From: an uncultured Clostridia bacterium
GTDB lineage: Bacteria; Bacillota; Clostridia; Lachnospirales; CAG-274
DNA: 64,000 nt
Direction of reading: 5' to 3'
Assembly: GCA_947628755.1 (NCBI GenBank)
Contig: CANRBC010000002.1
Span: 79,445 to 143,444, forward strand
The notes beneath the pieces are model-generated. The model did no database searches and was not told where the DNA came from. It saw only the letters and a program-made list of their open reading frames with translations. The translations under genes were made by a program, and so were the position numbers. Positions 9,819 to 19,203 of this stretch are shown here, in pieces. How positions within the stretch are numbered: position 1 is the stretch's first letter; each line of letters opens with the position of its first letter.

Positions 9819-11617
9819 AAAAAATACTGATTTTTCCTTTTATAATGTTTCTTATGACGGCAACGGCTTTCTGCGGAGAAAGACTTTCGGATACTCCTTA
9901 TTATTATGAGTATATTAGTGACGGCGGATACTGTGATATATATGATAACCGCGGCAATATCGTTTCCCACGGCGAGTATGATAGACTGAAAACCGGCGGA
10001 GGCAATATTATTGCTCGCAGAAAGGAATTCCCACAGACTACCGGTATTATAGATACCGATTTTAATATATTGCTTGAATTCCGTTTCAGTCAAATCAATT
10101 ATAACGAAAACACAAAAACTTACGAATGTCTTACATGGGGAGAGGGCAAGGATAAAATAGAATTTTTTAATATTGACATGAAGCCTGTTTCCCAGCCCAA
10201 GGATATAAGAAAGCTGGAGGGTACGGACTGCTTTTATGAGAGAGTTATAGATGAAAATGCCGAAATTAATTCGGGTTATATAAGCTATTATATATGTGAT
10301 GAAAACGGAAACAGACTTTCCGATGTGGAATATATGGATATAAAGGCAATATCGGGGAATATTGTAGTTACTGATGTGAATAATAGAACAAATACATACA
10401 ACAGCGTTTCTCAGCTTCTCAACAGAAGCGACGCAAGCTCCTGGGCAAGAGAAAGCATTACAAACGCCATAGCGGAAGGAATAGTACCGCCTGAGCTTCA
10501 GTCTGACTATACCGATAAAATCACAAGAAAAGAATTTTGCCGCCTTGCCATACAGACATATATTGCCAAAACGGGAAATAATGTTGACGAAAATGCGCCG
10601 ACGCCTTTCGGAGATGTTGACGATATATATGTAACGGCGGCGTATAAGCTGGGTATTGTATCGGGTACGGGAAATAACAGCTTTTCTCCTAATAATAATA
10701 TTACGCGGCAGGAGGCTGCGGTCATGCTCAGCGAGCTTGCCAATGTCCTTTCTGTTAAGAGTAAGGAAAAAATACCAAAGTTTATTGACGAGGGTTATTT
10801 TGCTTCTTGGGCAAAAGACGCAATATACAATATCGCTTCTGTAAAAAGCGGAGATACTTACATAATGACAGGCACAGAGCCTCAAAAATTTTCTCCTTGG
10901 ATGAATTACACAAGGGAACAGGCTATTGCCACTATGCTGAGACTTTATAATTACAGAGAAAAGCCTGCGGTGAATAACGGACAGTATGTGCAGCCAAATA
11001 ACAGCGAATATTTGTATTTTATCGCAGGCGAATATACTAATTACAGTCTTGTTGCCGTAAGGAAGGACGGAAGCGACAGCAAGGTTCTTGACAGCGGATT
11101 ATACAGCTCTTCCGTTATTTTTACGGATAACGAGTATATATACTACGATGTAAGCGATTATTACGGAAGCAATTCCTTTTACAAAATAAGGCTGGACGGA
11201 ACGGAAAAAACGGAAATAAGCAGCAGCGAGCTTGAAAATGCAAGTGAATTTATTGATAAAAATGTATATGACGAAAAATATAAATATTACTATAAAGAGG
11301 ACTGGAGTATGGGCATGAGGTCTCCCGACTATTCCCTTGCAAGAAGCGATAAAGACGGCAGTAACGAAAAAATTCTCTGTATTTATACAATTACGAATCC
11401 TATACTGCTTTATGATGGCAATGTGTATATAAGCTCTACATCGGGTATAATCAAGACAGATTCCGAGGGCAATTCAAATATTCTTGCAGACAGCGGAAAT
11501 ATATTATCCGTTGAAAACGGAAGAGTATACTATTATCTGGTTGACAAAAACGAGGCTTATTCAATGAATACCGACGGTTCGGACAAGAAGCTGCTTTATA
11601 AATATAAAGGAGAATAA
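9815..11617 (+). CDS. Secreted protein with S-layer homology domains and a C-terminal repeat domain
   Basis: 600 residues with an N-terminal signal peptide (MKKILIFPFIMFLMTATAFC). The first 190 residues carry DxxGN repeats like WG-repeat proteins. About residues 205-385 hold three S-layer-homology motifs (WARESITNAI, ITRKEFCRLA, FGDVDD, ITRQEAAVML, FSPWMNYTREQAIATM), which anchor proteins to cell-wall polysaccharide. The last 200 residues repeat blocks such as KIRLDGTEK and RSDKDGSNEK, resembling the DUF5050/TolB-type propeller. It is a paralogue of the downstream gene. The surface role is inferred from the SLH domains. Confidence 0.85.
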   Translation: MKKILIFPFIMFLMTATAFCGERLSDTPYYYEYISDGGYCDIYDNRGNIVSHGEYDRLKTGGGNIIARRKEFPQTTGIIDTDFNILLEFRFSQINYNENTKTYECLTWGEGKDKIEFFNIDMKPVSQPKDIRKLEGTDCFYERVIDENAEINSGYISYYICDENGNRLSDVEYMDIKAISGNIVVTDVNNRTNTYNSVSQLLNRSDASSWARESITNAIAEGIVPPELQSDYTDKITRKEFCRLAIQTYIAKTGNNVDENAPTPFGDVDDIYVTAAYKLGIVSGTGNNSFSPNNNITRQEAAVMLSELANVLSVKSKEKIPKFIDEGYFASWAKDAIYNIASVKSGDTYIMTGTEPQKFSPWMNYTREQAIATMLRLYNYREKPAVNNGQYVQPNNSEYLYFIAGEYTNYSLVAVRKDGSDSKVLDSGLYSSSVIFTDNEYIYYDVSDYYGSNSFYKIRLDGTEKTEISSSELENASEFIDKNVYDEKYKYYYKEDWSMGMRSPDYSLARSDKDGSNEKILCIYTITNPILLYDGNVYISSTSGIIKTDSEGNSNILADSGNILSVENGRVYYYLVDKNEAYSMNTDGSDKKLLYKYKGE

Positions 11618-11619
11618 TT

Positions 11620-14442
11620 ATGAAAAAAATTTTTTTAACACTTGCTGTAAGTATTTTTATGAGTACATTGGCTTTTGCGGATTATAAAAATATAGATAAT
11701 ACAAGGTATTATTATGATAATGAGGAAAAAACAATTAACTGGACTAACGATAAAGGAGATACTGAATCAAAAGGCAAATTCACATGGGTGGAAACTTTAA
11801 ATGGTAAGCTCTATGCTGCAGACGATACCACAGGACTCAGAGGACTTATGGATATGCAGCTCAACACGGTTATTCCCTTTAAATATACTGATATTACATA
11901 TAATGCGCATACACAGGCATACGAATGTATAAACCAAAATGAAAAGGTTATAGAATTTTATGACAGAGAATTTAATAAAATACCTCAACCCTTGAATATA
12001 GAAAAGATTGAAAATACAAATTATTACAAGCAGGTCGTAGTTACCGAAAATGCTCCCGATGAAATATTGTATTATATATGCGATATAGAGGGCAATAGAC
12101 TGATAGAGCAGCCATTTGAAAATATTGAGGGCGCGGCAGGAAGCATTATAGCCGTTAATACAGACTTAAACTCCGGCGTGTATGATAAGGAGCTTGAAAT
12201 TGCCATACCCTTTGGCAAATATACAAGTATATGGTATGACAACGGAAGATTCCGCTGCCATAATAGTGATACGGGCGAAACCGTATTTTTATCAGACAGA
12301 TTTGAGCCTGCCGAGGAAGTCAACGATATATTCGGAACAGATTATTATTACAAAAAAGGCGACAACGGACTTTACTATATATGTGATTTTGACGGAAATG
12401 TATTAAAGGATAAGGGATACTACGAAATAAATAATACAGGCGGCAGAATACTTGTAAGAAGCTCCGATACTTATCCTCTGCTTTATGGACTTCTCGATGA
12501 AAATCTCAATGAAGCAATAGATGAAAAATATTTAAGAATATACTACGATAATGAAACAGGTGAAACAAGCAGATACCTAAACGCCAAAATCGAATATTAC
12601 GACAGGGACAATAATTTGCTCAGAACAGAGGATGGTCCTGTGTTTGTAACTCCCATAAAGGGCATGGAGGGCAGAAGCGTGTATGACCAATATCCGGACG
12701 GAGTTATGCCGGGTGAACATTCCTGCTTTGTCATAGACGACAAGGGAAATGCCCTTACGGGAAGTTATTATAGTATAGGTACGGAGGCGCAACCTGGCAA
12801 TACCCTTATTATAAATAGTATTATGGGACATTCTGATATTATAGAGGGCTTGCTCGACTCAGATATGAAGGTGATCGTACCTCCCGGATTCGGCAATGTG
12901 TTTGTAAAGGAAGAGGATGGCGCTATATATGTAGAAAACGTATGGGAAGGCAGCGATACAAAATATTATGATTTATACGGCAATCAGTATAAGACCAAAG
13001 CCGAAGCACTTGCCGCAGCCAAGACAAAGGGAGAGCCGAGCCTATGGGCAAAGGAGAGTATAGAAAAGGCTATAACGGTAGGTATTGTACCGGAGGAAAT
13101 ACAGTCACAGTATATCAGAAACATAACAAGGCAGGAATTCTGTAAGCTGGCAGTTATGACCTATATTGCAAAGACAAATTATGCTATTGAAAATAATGCA
13201 GAAAATCCTTTCATAGACGTGAATGACGATTACGTTACGGCAGCATATAACCTTAAAATAGTGGCAGGACTGGGCAAAGGCGTATTTGCTCCCGATAAAA
13301 GCATTACACGGCAGGAGGCGGCGGTAATGCTTGATAACCTTGCAAAGCTCCTGAATGTAAAAGGTACTGAGAAAACGGTTAAATTTACAGATGAAAGCTA
13401 TTTTGCCACTTGGTCAAGGGCTGCAATTTATTCCGTAGCAGCTATGAAAAGCGGAGATACCTATGTTATGGCAGGAACAGGCGAGGGCAAGTTTTCTCCA
13501 TGGATGAATTATACAAGAGAACAGGCTATTGCCACTATGTGGAGATTGTATAACTGTGAGGCTGCTCCTTCTGAGACTAAAGCGGTTGAAAGTGAGGATT
13601 TAGAGCTTATACATTCTTATCATGTGGGTTATGCCAGAGAACCGGAGGTATCTCAGAATTATGATGTTATAATGGACAAAGAGGGCAATATTATTGCCGA
13701 TTATCCCGTAATAATGGATATTGGCTGCGGAGTGTATGTTTATAAGACATTTAATACCGAAAATAATTACGGTCTTATAATGGGACTTCTGGACAAGCAT
13801 GGAAAGGTTGTAGTTGAAGCACAGTACGAGGATAAAACCACGTGGGCATATAACGATACTGTCACATTTAAAAAGGGCGATACCTATTATGTTTATGATA
13901 CAGAGGGCAATCTCAAAGGCAGTATGACTTATAAGCTGCCCGATTTCAAAGGGACAGCGGCGCCATACTGTGTAGATTCAATATCGGGTACAAATGTTGT
14001 TGTAAGAAGGTGGCAGGACAGATACGGAATGTACGGCGCAGATCCCGATATGGATTGGTATATATACCGCCTTTATTCAAAGGAAAAGACGGCGGACGAT
14101 TATTTCAACATTCGTATTACGGATAACGGAGAATTTATTGCTAACGATTTAAATGACAATAAAGCCTGTGTACTTGACGCAAACGGCAAACTTAAGCTGA
14201 AAACGGATTTCTGTACCATGTACAGAGTTGACAAGGGACTGTATTTTGCAAGAAGCGAATATGACAAATATCAGGGCCATAGGAAGTATTTCCCGGAGGG
14301 CGATACAGACAAGGTCACATTCCTTGACGGTGATTTTAATGTAATAGCAGAGGGTATTGACAACGTTGAATACGAGGTAGACGAAGAAAACAAAATTGTT
14401 AAGGCTACAAAAAATAATGAGCCTTTTGAAATTAAATATTGA
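11620..14442 (+). CDS. Large secreted protein with WG-like repeats and S-layer homology domains
   Basis: 940 residues with a signal peptide (MKKIFLTLAVSIFMSTLAFA). Multiple WG-like repeats (xxxGLMDxxLNxVIP, GLLDENLNEAID, GLLDSDMKVIVP, GLLDKHGKVVVEAQYE) flank a central block of three SLH motifs at about residues 475-645. That block closely matches the preceding protein (ITRQEFCKLAV, ITRQEAAVML, FSPWMNYTREQAIATMW). The pair probably arose by tandem duplication with domain reshuffling. It starts 2 bases after the previous stop and ends at a nested bidirectional terminator. Ligand unknown. Confidence 0.85.
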   Translation: MKKIFLTLAVSIFMSTLAFADYKNIDNTRYYYDNEEKTINWTNDKGDTESKGKFTWVETLNGKLYAADDTTGLRGLMDMQLNTVIPFKYTDITYNAHTQAYECINQNEKVIEFYDREFNKIPQPLNIEKIENTNYYKQVVVTENAPDEILYYICDIEGNRLIEQPFENIEGAAGSIIAVNTDLNSGVYDKELEIAIPFGKYTSIWYDNGRFRCHNSDTGETVFLSDRFEPAEEVNDIFGTDYYYKKGDNGLYYICDFDGNVLKDKGYYEINNTGGRILVRSSDTYPLLYGLLDENLNEAIDEKYLRIYYDNETGETSRYLNAKIEYYDRDNNLLRTEDGPVFVTPIKGMEGRSVYDQYPDGVMPGEHSCFVIDDKGNALTGSYYSIGTEAQPGNTLIINSIMGHSDIIEGLLDSDMKVIVPPGFGNVFVKEEDGAIYVENVWEGSDTKYYDLYGNQYKTKAEALAAAKTKGEPSLWAKESIEKAITVGIVPEEIQSQYIRNITRQEFCKLAVMTYIAKTNYAIENNAENPFIDVNDDYVTAAYNLKIVAGLGKGVFAPDKSITRQEAAVMLDNLAKLLNVKGTEKTVKFTDESYFATWSRAAIYSVAAMKSGDTYVMAGTGEGKFSPWMNYTREQAIATMWRLYNCEAAPSETKAVESEDLELIHSYHVGYAREPEVSQNYDVIMDKEGNIIADYPVIMDIGCGVYVYKTFNTENNYGLIMGLLDKHGKVVVEAQYEDKTTWAYNDTVTFKKGDTYYVYDTEGNLKGSMTYKLPDFKGTAAPYCVDSISGTNVVVRRWQDRYGMYGADPDMDWYIYRLYSKEKTADDYFNIRITDNGEFIANDLNDNKACVLDANGKLKLKTDFCTMYRVDKGLYFARSEYDKYQGHRKYFPEGDTDKVTFLDGDFNVIAEGIDNVEYEVDEENKIVKATKNNEPFEIKY

Positions 14443-14463
14443 AAAATGTATGGACATTCTTAA

Positions 14464-14510
14464 AAAATAGCAAATAAGCCGGGTTTTTAACTCGGCTTCC
14501 TTGCTATTTT
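14464..14510. terminator. Nested bidirectional terminator between convergent operons
   Basis: Outer arms AAAATAGCAA / TTGCTATTTT enclose an inner AAGCCGGG / CTCGGCTT stem. The right arm overlaps the stop codon of the minus-strand ABC ATPase gene. Confidence 0.85.
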
Positions 14511-15247
14511 ACTTTATTTAAAAATGCATTTATACGTTCGTTTGTCTGATTTCTTATTACCTCGTCGGGAGAGCCGACAGCTTGAATATATCCGTCCTCC
14601 ATGAACACTACCTTATTGGCTACCTCTGAGGCGAAGCCTACTTCATGAGTAACAATAAGCATTGTGTTTCCTTCCTTTGCAAGATTTCTTATAACATTGA
14701 GCACTTCTCCCGTAAGCTCAGGGTCAAGAGCCGAAGTCGGCTCGTCAAAAAGGACTATATCGGGTCTTAGCATCAATGCTCTTGCTATGGCAACTCTCTG
14801 CTTCTGACCTCCGGAAAGGGTAGATGGCATAACATCCATTTTGTCCGACAAGCCTACCTTTTCAAGAGTTTCTCTTGCAAGGGCTTCTATATTTTCTTTT
14901 GTATCCTGCTTTGCAAGAAGTGGCGCAAGCATAAGATTTTTCTTTATATTAAGGTGTGGGAACAAATTAAAATGCTGAAATACCATGCCTGTTTTTAACA
15001 GTATTTTTCGCTTTTCCTTTTCGGAGGGATATACGCCGTTTTTAACCAGATAGCTTCCCTCTATACATATATCTCCTGCATCTATTTCCTCAAGGTCTAT
15101 AAGACTTCTCAAAAATGTGGATTTACCGGAACCGGAGGGTCCCAGTATTGCGACAATATCTCCCTTTTCTATATTTATGCTTATATCCTTTAAGACTTCA
15201 AGAGGACCAAAGCTCTTTTTAAGATTTTTTACTTCTATTATTGACAT
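14504..15247 (-). CDS. Polar amino-acid ABC transporter ATPase (GlnQ family)
   Basis: 247-residue ATPase that energises uptake of a polar amino acid at the cytoplasmic face. Seen: Walker A GPSGSGKST (about residue 35), Q-loop VFQHFNLFPH, signature LSGGQKQRVAIARA, Walker B IVLFDEPTSALD and switch His in VTHEVGFA. The length is typical for GlnQ/ArtM. Third gene of a binding protein-permease-ATPase operon read leftward, 12 bases after the permease. The substrate cannot be fixed from sequence. Confidence 0.93.
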   Translation of the reverse strand: MSIIEVKNLKKSFGPLEVLKDISINIEKGDIVAILGPSGSGKSTFLRSLIDLEEIDAGDICIEGSYLVKNGVYPSEKEKRKILLKTGMVFQHFNLFPHLNIKKNLMLAPLLAKQDTKENIEALARETLEKVGLSDKMDVMPSTLSGGQKQRVAIARALMLRPDIVLFDEPTSALDPELTGEVLNVIRNLAKEGNTMLIVTHEVGFASEVANKVVFMEDGYIQAVGSPDEVIRNQTNERINAFLNKVK

Positions 15248-15259
15248 AAGCCTGACCTC

Positions 15260-15940
15260 CTAAAAATCAAATTTGTTTTCCAGCTTTCGGAATATAACGG
15301 TAAGAATATAACTGAATATAAGATAAAATACTGCTGCCACAGCAAAGGCTGAAATATTTGTTGTTCTGTTTACAATATTTGTGGTCACCTTCAGAAGCTC
15401 TGAAAGACCAATAGCCGTAACAAGCGCCGTATCCTTAAGCAATATAATTGTTTCATTGGCGACAGAGGGTAGAGCGATTCTTATCATCTGAGGCATAACT
15501 ATTCTGAATTTTGTCTGCATAGAGGTAAGTCCAAGTACCTTAGACGCTTCATACTGTCCCTTGTCAACAGATAAAAGACCTCCTCTGAATATTTCTGCAT
15601 AGTATGCGCCATAGTTAAGCACAAATGCCACCGCGCCTGCAGGAAATCTGTCAAATGTAAGATATGGTCCTATAACAGGCACATAGGGCAGACCAAAATA
15701 TACAAAGAAAATCTGGAGCATAAGAGGAGTTCCCCTCATTATAAGTATGAAGCCCGATACTATCCACTCTACGCAGCAGTACAAAACTCTGCCTAAAGTG
15801 TTTTTAGGGCATTTTGCCGTGCGTACAAAGGATAAAATCAAACCCAGAGGTATAGAAAATACAAGGGTTACGGCAAAAAGCTCTATTGTGAGCTTACAGC
15901 CTACAAGCATCTGTGAGACCCATGAAGCTATATCTGACAT
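15260..15940 (-). CDS. Polar amino-acid ABC transporter permease (HisM/GlnP family)
   Basis: 226-residue inner-membrane permease with about five hydrophobic segments and the EAA coupling loop GQYEASKVLGL (about residues 139-149), which contacts the ATPase. No fused binding domain. It follows the substrate-binding protein gene on the minus strand after a 70-base gap that contains a terminator-like hairpin, so it is probably made in smaller amounts than the binding protein. It likely works as a homodimer, since no second permease gene is present. Confidence 0.92.
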   Translation of the reverse strand: MSDIASWVSQMLVGCKLTIELFAVTLVFSIPLGLILSFVRTAKCPKNTLGRVLYCCVEWIVSGFILIMRGTPLMLQIFFVYFGLPYVPVIGPYLTFDRFPAGAVAFVLNYGAYYAEIFRGGLLSVDKGQYEASKVLGLTSMQTKFRIVMPQMIRIALPSVANETIILLKDTALVTAIGLSELLKVTTNIVNRTTNISAFAVAAVFYLIFSYILTVIFRKLENKFDF

Positions 15941-15966
15941 TACTTCACTTCCTTTTGCATTTTATT

Positions 15967-15995
15967 TCAAAAATAAGGGGCTGATAAACAGCCCC
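15967..15995 (-). terminator. Partial terminator between binding-protein and permease genes
   Basis: Read on the minus strand: GGGGCTG-TTTAT-CAGCCCC followed by TTATTTTTG. A leaky terminator here would give the binding protein a higher yield than the membrane parts, a known pattern in ABC import operons. Confidence 0.7.
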
Positions 15996-16009
15996 GATAT
16001 GTATTATGT

Positions 16010-16843
16010 TTATTTAACAACTATGTCCTCGCCGAACCACTTCTCTGATATTTTGGCTGAAGTACCGTCTGCGTTAAGCTCGTCTATTGCTGCCTGGAGC
16101 TTGTCCATAAGCTCTGTGTTGCCTTTCTTTGCAGCTATAACGTATTGCTCTGAGCCAAAGTCCTCGTCAAGTATTTTGAGGTTGGCGTCTTCGTTGGTAG
16201 CAATGTAATACTGAGCCGCAACTACGTCTGCAACTACGGCGTCAATTCTGCCTATTGCCAAATCCTGGAATGCAAGTACGTTTGTATCATAAGTAGCTAA
16301 GTTAGCAAATTCATTGTGAATGTCATCTGCTTCAATAGCGTCAACAGCAGTTGAACCATCCTGTGCGCCTACATTTTTGCCTGCAAGGTCGGCTTTGGTT
16401 GCTATGTCTGAATCAGCAGGTACTAATATTATCTGCTTGTTGTCAAGATAAGGCTTGGAAAGTGTAAAGGCTTCTTCTCTTTCGGGAGATGTTGAAAAGC
16501 CGTTCCAGATAAGATCAATCTTGTCTGTGTTGATTTCCATTTCCTTGCTGTCCCAGTCGATTGGCTGAAACTTTATCTCTGTGCCCATTTTCTCGGCAGC
16601 TGCCTTTGCCAAGTCAATATCAAAGCCTACAAGCTCGTTGTTCTCATCTCTGAAGCCCATAGGCTCGAATGTATCGTCAAGACCTACAACAAGAACATCG
16701 TCGGTGTTTTCCACTGCATCAGCTGTGTCCTCTGCGGCAGTATCGGTATTTTCCGCGTCAGCAGGAGCTTCTGTGTTGCCTCCGCAGCCTACGATACCTA
16801 AGAGCATTGTGCCTGCAAGTAATATGCTTAAAAATCTTTTCAT
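16010..16843 (-). CDS. Amino-acid ABC transporter substrate-binding lipoprotein
   Basis: 277-residue family-3 solute-binding protein. The N-terminus is a lipoprotein signal with lipobox LLGIVGC (Cys about residue 20), then an acidic Asp/Glu/Thr linker (about 25-48). The fold motif follows: VVGLDDTFEPMGFRDENNELVGFDIDLAKA. The GFDIDLAKA segment is diagnostic for polar amino-acid binders. It captures the substrate outside the membrane and delivers it to the permease encoded next. Start supported by ACGGAGG upstream. First gene of the operon. Confidence 0.93.
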   Translation of the reverse strand: MKRFLSILLAGTMLLGIVGCGGNTEAPADAENTDTAAEDTADAVENTDDVLVVGLDDTFEPMGFRDENNELVGFDIDLAKAAAEKMGTEIKFQPIDWDSKEMEINTDKIDLIWNGFSTSPEREEAFTLSKPYLDNKQIILVPADSDIATKADLAGKNVGAQDGSTAVDAIEADDIHNEFANLATYDTNVLAFQDLAIGRIDAVVADVVAAQYYIATNEDANLKILDEDFGSEQYVIAAKKGNTELMDKLQAAIDELNADGTSAKISEKWFGEDIVVK

Positions 16844-16883
16844 AATAATGCCTCCGTTTTTATAAATATTTTAGCATATTAAT

Positions 16884-16912
16884 ACTTTAACATAAGAAAG
16901 TATAAATTGCAA
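16884..16912 (-). promoter_or_regulatory. Candidate promoter of the amino-acid transporter operon
   Basis: On the minus strand TTGCAA (16912-16907), 17-base spacer, TAAAGT (16889-16884), about 40 bases before the ATG. Confidence 0.5.
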
Positions 16913-16961
16913 CTATAAAATATCAAATAACTTAACTTTTGGCATAATTGTTTATTTTATC

Positions 16962-16990
16962 TTGACAAAAATAGCTTTTGGTTGTAAAAT
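16962..16990 (+). promoter_or_regulatory. Promoter of tRNA-Arg
   Basis: TTGACA (16962-16967), 17-base spacer, TAAAAT (16985-16990), 12 bases before the tRNA. Confidence 0.85.
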
Positions 16991-17001
16991 GAATATACTG
17001 T

Positions 17002-17074
<73 letters not shown>

Positions 17075-17080
17075 ATTTTA

Positions 17081-17106
17081 AAGCAGACATAGCGTCTGCT
17101 TTTTTT
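17081..17106 (+). terminator. Terminator of tRNA-Arg
   Basis: AAGCAGAC-atagc-GTCTGCTT followed by TTTTT. Confidence 0.9.
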
Positions 17107-17145
17107 ATGCGAATAAACGGACTTGATTTGTGTATTTATTTTAAA

Positions 17146-17168
17146 CCGAGAGCTTCTCGGCTTTTTTT
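17146..17168 (+). terminator. Second terminator upstream of spoIIIA
   Basis: CCGAGA-gct-TCTCGG followed by CTTTTTTT. Together with the terminator at 17081 it separates the sporulation operon from vegetative tRNA transcription. Confidence 0.8.
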
Positions 17169-17229
17169 AGTTATAAAAAAGCTAATCAAAGCATATATAT
17201 TATCTATACTACCGAAAAAAGGTGACGGC

Positions 17230-18108
17230 ATGAAGGATATATATGACAATATAAAAAAATATCTCTGCGACAGCTTGTATAAGGCTGTAAAAAAATACAT
17301 AGGTGATGCTACGGAAATAAGACTGAGAGGGGACAAGCCGCTTTTTATAAAATGCAGGAACAAGGAAATAAATACAGGCTATATCGTAAGCTACAATGAA
17401 ATAAACGAAACCTTTTCGCGTCTGGTGGAGTTTTCGCCCTACGCCTATAAGGAGGAGCTTGTAAACGGCTATGTTACGATTGAAAATGGATGGCGCGTAG
17501 GTATATGCGGAACTGTCATAGAGGAAAAGGGCATAGTCAGAAACATAAAGGACATATCCTCTCTAAATATAAGGATAGCAAGAGAGATAAAGGACTGCAG
17601 TAAATGTATAGGACTGGACAGTGGAAATATTATAATAATATCTCCTCCCGCCTGCGGAAAAACAACTCTTTTAAGAGATATTGTAAGGCGGTGGAGCGAC
17701 GGTGGAAGAACAATAGCCCTTATAGATGAAAGAAATGAAATAAGCGGTACATACAGAGGCAAAGCGGGTCTGGACATAGGCAAAAGAACAGACGTAATAG
17801 TAAATTCCTCAAAGGAAAACGGCTTTAACATTGCCCTTAGAGCATTTGCTCCGGATGTAATAGCGGTAGATGAAATAGGTAGCGAGGGTGACTTTAAAGC
17901 TGTAAGACAAGCTATGGTATCGGGTGTGGAGGTGCTGTGTACCGTACACTCGACGGATTTGGACGAGCTTAAAAGCAGAGCCTGTTTTTCAGAAATTATC
18001 GCAGAAAGACTTTTTGATTACTATATAGTGCTGAGAAAGGACATTGAAAGGGGAAATATATTTAAATTATATAATAAGGAGCTGATAAATATATGGCAGG
18101 AGAAATAA
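17230..18108 (+). CDS. spoIIIAA: Stage III sporulation protein AA (secretion-type ATPase)
   Basis: 292-residue ATPase of the SpoIIIA-SpoIIQ channel that links mother cell and forespore. Seen: Walker A SPPACGKTTLLRDI, LIDERNEISG and VDEIGSEGD. The start is the ATG after AGGTGA at 17219; the frame is open further upstream through the tRNA and both terminators, which cannot be coding. A sigma-E-like element, ATA at 17173 and CATATATA at 17192 with a 16-base gap, precedes it; that match is only fair. Overlaps spoIIIAB by 16 bases. Confidence 0.95.
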   Translation: MKDIYDNIKKYLCDSLYKAVKKYIGDATEIRLRGDKPLFIKCRNKEINTGYIVSYNEINETFSRLVEFSPYAYKEELVNGYVTIENGWRVGICGTVIEEKGIVRNIKDISSLNIRIAREIKDCSKCIGLDSGNIIIISPPACGKTTLLRDIVRRWSDGGRTIALIDERNEISGTYRGKAGLDIGKRTDVIVNSSKENGFNIALRAFAPDVIAVDEIGSEGDFKAVRQAMVSGVEVLCTVHSTDLDELKSRACFSEIIAERLFDYYIVLRKDIERGNIFKLYNKELINIWQEK

Positions 18109-18599
18109 TAGGAGCAGCAATGATAATAGCCGCCTGTATGGGCTTTGGATACAGGCTTTCTCTCAGACAGGTGCTGAGAAAAGATGAGCTTACGGAAATA
18201 AAAAATATAATAAGCAATATTATGTCAAATCTGGAGTATAAAAGAATGACCTTTGAGGAGGCTCTTATGAATTCTGCCGAAAATATAGAGGAAAACGAAA
18301 TATTTTCGACGGTATTGCAGGCATTAAGAAACAGCAACGGCATAAGAACGGCATGGAAATATTCTTTTGAAAACTGCAGGGATACATATATGACAAAAGA
18401 GGACACTAAAAAAATAGCAAAGCTGGGCGAAGGCTTTTCTTCGGGAGATTTTTCACTACAAAAGGGCTATGCCGAAGATGCGCTTAAATATATTGATGCT
18501 CAATGCGATATTATAGAGGGAAAATCCGCAGAGGAAAGCAAGCTGTACAGAAGCGTCGGCGTTACAATAGGCATATTTATAGTAGTGCTGCTTATTTAG
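18093..18599 (+). CDS. spoIIIAB: Stage III sporulation protein AB
   Basis: 168 residues, a membrane protein resembling GspF-type secretion platform proteins. A short N-terminal hydrophobic segment, a helical cytosolic region with the family pattern MTFEEALMNSA, and a C-terminal hydrophobic end (VGVTIGIFIVVLLI). Its start lies within the end of spoIIIAA, so the two are co-translated. Works in the mother-cell membrane of the feeding-tube channel. Confidence 0.92.
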   Translation: MAGEIIGAAMIIAACMGFGYRLSLRQVLRKDELTEIKNIISNIMSNLEYKRMTFEEALMNSAENIEENEIFSTVLQALRNSNGIRTAWKYSFENCRDTYMTKEDTKKIAKLGEGFSSGDFSLQKGYAEDALKYIDAQCDIIEGKSAEESKLYRSVGVTIGIFIVVLLI

Positions 18600-18611
18600 G
18601 GGGTCTGCTGT

Positions 18612-18806
18612 ATGGATATTAATATAGTTTTCAAAATAGCGGCTGTGGGTATACTTGTATCCGTTATAAATCAAGTGCTTTCAAGAGCCGGACGCGACGA
18701 ACAGGCTATGCTTACGACACTTGCAGGACTTGTGGTCGTTCTATACTGGGTCATCCAATACATAAGCGATTTGTTCGACAGGGTACAGACTCTGTTCAGA
18801 CTTTAG
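18612..18806 (+). CDS. spoIIIAC: Stage III sporulation protein AC
   Basis: 64 residues with two transmembrane segments and the conserved AGRDEQAMLTTLAG loop of the family. Length equals the usual SpoIIIAC. Preceded by a GGGGG-rich ribosome site. Fourth-ring-independent membrane part of the SpoIIIA complex; exact role in the channel is not established. Confidence 0.93.
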   Translation: MDINIVFKIAAVGILVSVINQVLSRAGRDEQAMLTTLAGLVVVLYWVIQYISDLFDRVQTLFRL

Positions 18807-18816
18807 GAGTGATTCT

Positions 18817-19203
18817 ATGGATATATGCAAAATAGCTATATTCGGAATAACAGGCGCTGTGCTGACTGTGATACTCAAGGAGGAAAAAAGCTCTTTTTCA
18901 TTATTTACTGCCATAATGACCTGTATTCTTATATTTGTACTTATACTCCCTCTTCTCGGTGAAATTATGGAAAGAATAAAGGAAATAGGAGAGGGACTTG
19001 ACATATATTCGGAATATATCTCTCTTATGATAAAGGCTCTTGTAACGGCATACGTTTCAATGTTTTCATCACAGCTTTGCAGGGATTTCGGACAGAACAG
19101 CATTGGAGATAAAATAGAGCTTGGCGGAAAGGTCATAATACTTATAAGCGCGGCTTCGGTAATGGAGGATATGGCAGATAGAATAATGAGGTTCATACAA
19201 TGA
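18817..19203 (+). CDS. spoIIIAD: Stage III sporulation protein AD
   Basis: 128-residue membrane protein of the SpoIIIA channel, related to SpoIIIAC by its hydrophobic layout. Several transmembrane segments and the typical ending RIMRFIQ. The start ATG follows AGGAGTGA. It overlaps spoIIIAE by 4 bases (ATGA), showing tight translational coupling. Confidence 0.93.
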   Translation: MDICKIAIFGITGAVLTVILKEEKSSFSLFTAIMTCILIFVLILPLLGEIMERIKEIGEGLDIYSEYISLMIKALVTAYVSMFSSQLCRDFGQNSIGDKIELGGKVIILISAASVMEDMADRIMRFIQ

